Assembly (NCBI GenBank): GCA_011009095.1
Contig: VTPC01089655.1
Span: forward strand, 16,597-80,596
Origin: Ignelater luminosus
Taxonomy: Eukaryota; Arthropoda; Insecta; Coleoptera; Elateridae
DNA: 64,000 nucleotides
Direction: 5' to 3'
The notes below the pieces were generated by a model. The model saw only the letters and a program-made list of their open reading frames with translations, was not told the origin of the DNA and made no database searches. Of the stretch, positions 59,640 through 64,000 are shown one piece after another; within the stretch, counting starts at the first letter, position 1, and every line of letters starts with the position of its first letter. The translations under genes and the position numbers were made by a program.

Positions 59640-60115
59640 TATACCCTCACTTAAACAGTCCGGTTCTCCGTGTAGAGTAGTCCCTGTTAACTCCGGTGGA
59701 AGGCGGATAAGCAATATCTGAGAAATGCGCTGTAACCACTCGTGTACAATAAACGTCGTATTGGCAATTTATTATTTCTATCTTTCCGACTCATTCGTTA
59801 ATTTTAAGCCGAGACATGATCTTTCGGGTAGCTTCCGCATACTTTTTTTCCGCTTTTCAATATTTTCGTTCCAATAAGTAGGACGCGAGAAAGGAAAAAA
59901 ATAACAAAATGGCGTTATCGACATATTGACGTCAGCTTTTTCCCAAATCAGATGTATCAACATAAGGCATCCGACGGGGCAAGATCGCTGAAATACTGTA
60001 ATAAAGCACCCATACGTCACCGTACGCACCGGGATATATAAATATATATCGCCACTAACTCTGCCAGGAGAATGGGCTCTAAATAATTGATTGCTCCGTA
60101 ACACATTTCAGTAGC
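59640..60115. promoter_or_regulatory. Candidate regulatory island
   Basis: Less AT-rich than its surroundings. Contains the palindromic CRE TGACGTCA at 59927-59934, AAAATGGCG at 59907, ACGTCACCGTACGC near 60014 and a TATATAAATATATA tract near 60036. A 108-codon minus-strand frame (59778-60104) overlaps it but has no family motif. Regulatory role is inference. Confidence 0.3.
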
Positions 60116-61498
60116 AGACGTTTTGTTATTTCACTCTTGCGCAACTTCAATTTTTGTTATTTTTATGCACTAGATTTATGGTTCTGTTGCACATTGCTTT
60201 TTATCTAAAAAGAAATAAGCGCCTTATAGTACTTCAATTTACTCTAAAACGGATTTTTATACAGCTTGGAAGATAATTCCAGATGCTCGTGAAAATTTCA
60301 AACGTAACGTTCGATGGTTAGAGCATCTCACTTAAAAGTGCAAAAGCGAAAAGCAAATAATAGAACTTCTAGAATACACTTCTAAAGGAGTTTAGAAAAG
60401 TTTCCAAAACATTTTAACTTCAAATAGAAATACAAAAACATGTTAAGAATTCTTAAACCGTTTAAGAAGAAACTAGGCTATTTTCAAACGTTATTATTGA
60501 ATTGTAATACTTACCAGAGAAGATTAACGGCTAATTACTAACCAACTGATGTTTATTAAGTATGGAAATCCAATACCTGAAACAAAATGCTTAATGTTAA
60601 TTGGTAGATTAAGTTGGAATTTTCAATATCAGCGTAGCAAAACAGAGAGAATGCCTTCATTTATATGTAGCGATATTAAGGAGTTGAGTTTTGGTAACTA
60701 GAATTTAGAATTCTAGTAGCTTTGCAAAATTTTTGCAAATAAAATAAATTTTTTTATCAATTAAAGAATTACCACTTCATTAGTTTCTGTATCTGAATAG
60801 CAAGATTTGCTTACTGTAATTATTAAATACCGTGCAAGTAAAAATCAAAGTACACTGTAGAATTAAACCAAGCACAGAATTGAACTAAATTTTCCATTTT
60901 ATTTACATAAAATAAAATAAGTTGGCCAATGCCGCATGTTCACCCAGATAATGCAAGTTCATTGACGTATAATGAAGCTGTCAATTCGATGTTCATTCCC
61001 GCTCGCTTAACCAATTGGTTTATATTTATAAACAGAAAATCGGGGCGTAATTTGAATACTACTTTTGAATTTATTTATCCGGAATAAACTTAAATATTTG
61101 TAGACGTAGTATTTTAGAACTGTCTGGAATTAGTAAAATTAAAAATGTTTGGATTGTATGTTCAAAAGGCAACTATGGCAAATTAAAATGTGTTAGAAGT
61201 TTTACCATTTTCTTGTACTGATTCGCTCTATCAAACATTGTTCTATCACTGTATCATTTCAGCATCTGCCAACTATCTGTCGGTAAACACGGTCAAGACT
61301 TACATTTGAAGGATCAAGGATTAGTTGAAAAGTTTTATATCACTTTAGAAGATTAACCATTCAATTAAAGCACCTTTTCACTTTAAAAGCAGTCAAAAAA
61401 AGTAGTAAGCAACAACAATCGTGTGGTCAATCTTGAACGTCGACATTGACTCATATCACTTACAGAATCAATGTCACTGATTTAGCTTGTTATAAGGT

Positions 61499-61528
61499 AA
61501 AATGAAATGAAATGAAATGAAATGAAAT
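61499..61528. repeat. (AATGA)n microsatellite
   Basis: Five to six perfect pentanucleotide units. Confidence 0.9.
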
Positions 61529-62621
61529 TTGATATAAACATAAATTAACTTTTTATTATAGAGTTCTTTTCAAAGATGGCATATCGAATATTACAACTTA
61601 CATAACTTACACATATTTGTTATTATTCAATCTTCTAAAATATCTTTTTCGCACTTTTGATGTTACTTCGAGTTCTCTTGTAATATCATCATTTCTTCTT
61701 TTATATACCTGATATCGTTTTTACCTTACTCAACAGGATTAGGTTTGAAAGATTAAAGCAGCTCTTGATGGCTAGGCATAGCGAATTATCGATACATTAG
61801 ATGCATATGACGATCAATTTAAAGAGCATGCGGTCTTTTAGGTCGGAGATTTGATAAAAATGACAATTATCCGCATCATTTGAAACGAGTTAGGTAGACA
61901 GTTTAAGAAGGAATGGAAAGAATCCCATTATGAAACTAAGACGGATAATAAAAATTCAGCTTGTACTATCCACGGTAGTGTTTCAAGTTAGAACTGTAAA
62001 TAATAGTCAATTGCAGTCACGTAAGGCACTTTTAGACTATGTCGCCCAGTCTCACTTAATGACAAAACGGTTACGTACACCATTAAAAATTATGCTAATT
62101 TATGGATTTTATTGGTATAAACCATTAGCGGATATTGTAGTTTTGTTGCGTTCCAATAATTATTTTGGTATTGAACTTTGCGAAATTTCAAACAATATCC
62201 GTTAATCAAATCTAGAATGTTGTTTCCTTAATGAGATGGCTATCTTAGTAGAAGCTACTTTGTTCCTGAATTTTCTATCAGAATGAAGAATCAGACTAGA
62301 TAAAAACTTCCCAATTTTACAATACATGGATTATTTCTGACACCGTTTAAATTAATCCCTCAGTTGTAACCTTTCCAAATTTTATCTTGCGAAAGGTGAT
62401 CAGTTACGATTTTGGGAACTTGGAACTCCCAAATTTTTCGGATTCATCAAATTAGATTTGAAGCCTTATTTCAACAAGGTAGATTTTGTAATACTATATA
62501 ATAATAACAATACTTAGGTCCGGTCTTTTCACCCCTCAATAAGTTTATCTGCCAGATAAATACTATGGCAATCATTGTTAATACATTGTTCTTTGCATCC
62601 TCTGCATAAGGTGATAGGATT

Positions 62622-62779
62622 AATGTAAATTAAGGTAATTTCTTATGAGCTCTTTGAAATTATTATGTATATTTTACGATTGGTTTCGCCAATCTAAAAT
62701 GAATCAAAATTAACAATTTTTCATCTGAACCGGTCGTAAAATATGCACAATAAGGAAGTACCTTAATTTACATTAGTTA
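62622..62779. repeat. Inner imperfect palindrome of the MITE
   Basis: Left arm TAATGTAAATTAAGGTAATT...TATTTTACGATTGGTT and, inverted, TAATGTAAATTAAGGTACTT...TATTTTACGACCGGTT. The left arm carries about 20 extra bases. Confidence 0.8.
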
Positions 62780-63098
62780 CTAGTACAGTTGTATCCGTAG
62801 CTATTAATTTTTACATAAAGTTATTAAGAGGTGGCGATTGTTTATAATGATAAATAAATAATAAAATAATAAATGTTATTTATTAAAGTTTATAAACAAG
62901 TTAACAACTTCTTAAATTGTTGTGGAACCGTAAAAAACTGATCAACTGATGTGAGTCGATGTTTTGCTGAGATTCAAACAGTAGGAGAGATCCATCAAAT
63001 TTTGATAAGCTTTTTATATCTGTACCTGTGTGCAACAAAGGGGTGAGGTTTGTAGCCCTCTGCGTTTCCCATAGAAATAGATACTGCTTAACTGTTCT

Positions 63099-63254
63099 AA
63101 AGAAATATTGCGGTAGGTACTTGAAACGGAATTAGACAAAAGCAAAATTCTTTACCTTCTACTAAAATTTACAATGTGTAAACGTTTAAAATATTTCAAG
63201 GAAATATTAAAGTAGGTTTGAAAGGAATTAACTGACAAACGGCAAAATCTTTTT
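63099..63254. repeat. Two-unit direct repeat inside the MITE (~99-bp period)
   Basis: AAGAAATATTGCGGTAGGT...AAGCAAAATTCTTT and AGGAAATATTAAAGTAGGT...ACGGCAAAATCTTT align over about 55 bases. Confidence 0.7.
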
Positions 63255-63464
63255 TTCTATGAATATTTTAGCGTGCGTCACATTCGTAGAAGTAAATGTT
63301 CTTAAAAGTCCTTAAAATGCGTGAGACGCTACAGGTGAAAAGACCGGAACTTAGTAATGTAAGAAAATTTATGAAACATTCACTATACCTATTAAAAACT
63401 TCAAAACAAAAGGCAGTGAGTTGCTTTTTATGAGGACGTGTTATGGCATGTTGGAAGCCTTACC

Positions 63465-63615
63465 AGCGTTTTATTTACTTTTCTTAAAAAGATTAATGGA
63501 AGGCGAGTTTGGATCATAAGCCACCGGTGGTGATTCGTTCAGTGGTTCAGCCCGGCGCGTGTCTTAAAATAGTTAATGGAGGACTCAGTCCAAAAGTCTA
63601 CACCTGAAAGAACAC
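63465..63615. repeat. Repeat units related to 52140-52445
   Basis: TTTTATTTACTTTTCTTAAA followed by AGATTAATGGAAGGCGAG, then GCCACCGGTGGTG, then CGTGTCTTAAAATAGTTAAT followed by GGAGGACTCAGTCCAAAAG. The block order matches the units at 52140-52445. Confidence 0.55.
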
Positions 63616-64000
63616 TCGAGTGTTTTGCTTTTTAAATATCTTTAAATTTTCACCAAAGAGTCTATTTTTTACAATTTTTATATTGTTTGTGCTAATACAA
63701 AGGGCTTTAAGGCTCAAAAGATCAATTACTTTGTTACTTATAAGTAATGAGTACTCTCTGCGGTAAGAACCGAAATTGCAATATTGTTTAGGCTGTTAGC
63801 GTATCACTACCGGTTTTTTGATATTGTATTTATTGTATGTCATTATTATCACTATACTAAAATCGGCAAAGTAAAGCAGTAATAAAAGTGCGTGATCATA
63901 ATGCAAGCTCTTTTTCAATTGGCTGAAAAACACGTGCTTGAAGCTGGTTTCACACACGGAAGTGTGAACATCTACCAAACAGTGCATTATTACATACCGA
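63616..64000. other. AT-rich non-coding DNA
   Basis: Nothing identifiable. Confidence 0.4.

Larger units (their letters stand above)
57811..62510. other. Non-coding DNA
   Basis: Mostly AT-rich. An AATGA microsatellite and a more balanced island are listed separately. An inverted pair AGATATGTTGA lies at about 58182 (inverted) and 58427. Confidence 0.4.
62511..63356. mobile_element. 846-bp MITE with 23-bp inverted ends
   Basis: TACTTAGGTCCGGTCTTTTC plus ACC at the left (62511-62533) pairs with TACTAAGTTCCGGTCTTTTC plus ACC read on the opposite strand at 63334-63356; 21 of 23 positions agree. If the outer TA is the target duplication, the ends are CTTAGGTCCGG and CTAAGTTCCGG. It encloses a ~158-bp palindrome (62622-62779), an AT-rich hairpin near 62837-62900 and a direct repeat (63099 and 63198). 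No coding capacity. Confidence 0.8.

Noticed and set aside
59778..60104. 108-codon minus-strand frame
   Set aside because: No motif, overlaps a composition island that looks regulatory, and has no recognisable splice context.
61930..62205. 91-codon plus-strand frame
   Set aside because: No family signature; composition as in surrounding non-coding DNA.

Overview
This window looks like a stretch of insect (at least arthropod) nuclear genome. It is AT-rich, contains no host gene I can recognise, has a 400-base assembly gap, and is densely seeded with transposable elements (TEs) in different states of decay. The element mix (Ty1/copia with a copia-type primer-binding site, RTE-like LINEs, mariner/IS630-type transposases, a THAP9/P-like fragment, BEL/Pao, a Penelope-like element and several MITEs) fits an insect. 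A leaf-beetle-like genome would fit, but nothing here proves the order.

Layout. 1-4330: a nearly complete, young but disabled copia element, with the 5' LTR cut by the window edge. It abuts a decayed coding sequence of unknown identity (about 4360-5327). 8700-11780 and 14951-16947: two copies of one dead RTE-like LINE inside a larger duplicated block (9791-14550 and 14951-19934) whose junction lies in the gap at 14551-14950. The copies differ by several insertions, including a small MITE present only in the second. 20747-21526: a fold-back element with inverted ends and an internal direct repeat. 26245-26515, 29690-29895 and 34790-35085: fragments of three DDE transposases. 30660-33160: an antisense LINE split by a fold-back MITE with ~165-bp arms. 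39130-40070: rearranged LINE pieces. 42333-42996: a tandem duplication. 44270-45694: a decayed multi-lesion gene of a transposase-like family. 46317-47037: an 11-bp minisatellite whose units switch strand part-way, forming a giant imperfect palindrome. 47205-47600: mariner. 50641-50990: an element with 12-bp perfect inverted ends. 51735-51905: BEL/Pao tail. 52140-52570: degenerate repeats plus a possible SINE head. 54285-54725: Penelope-like reverse transcriptase. 56440-57810: a second decayed transposase-like gene. 62511-63356: an 846-bp MITE.

The spaces between are AT-rich non-coding DNA. A few stretches of more balanced composition (about 36700-37110, 41040-41790, 48900-49460, 59540-60130) could be conserved regulatory DNA. 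No tRNA, rRNA, CRISPR or prokaryotic-type operon was seen. The coding remains do not work together as a pathway; they record successive waves of mobile DNA. The most unusual structures are the strand-switching 11-bp minisatellite, the two decayed transposase-like genes, and the filled-site/empty-site duplication.
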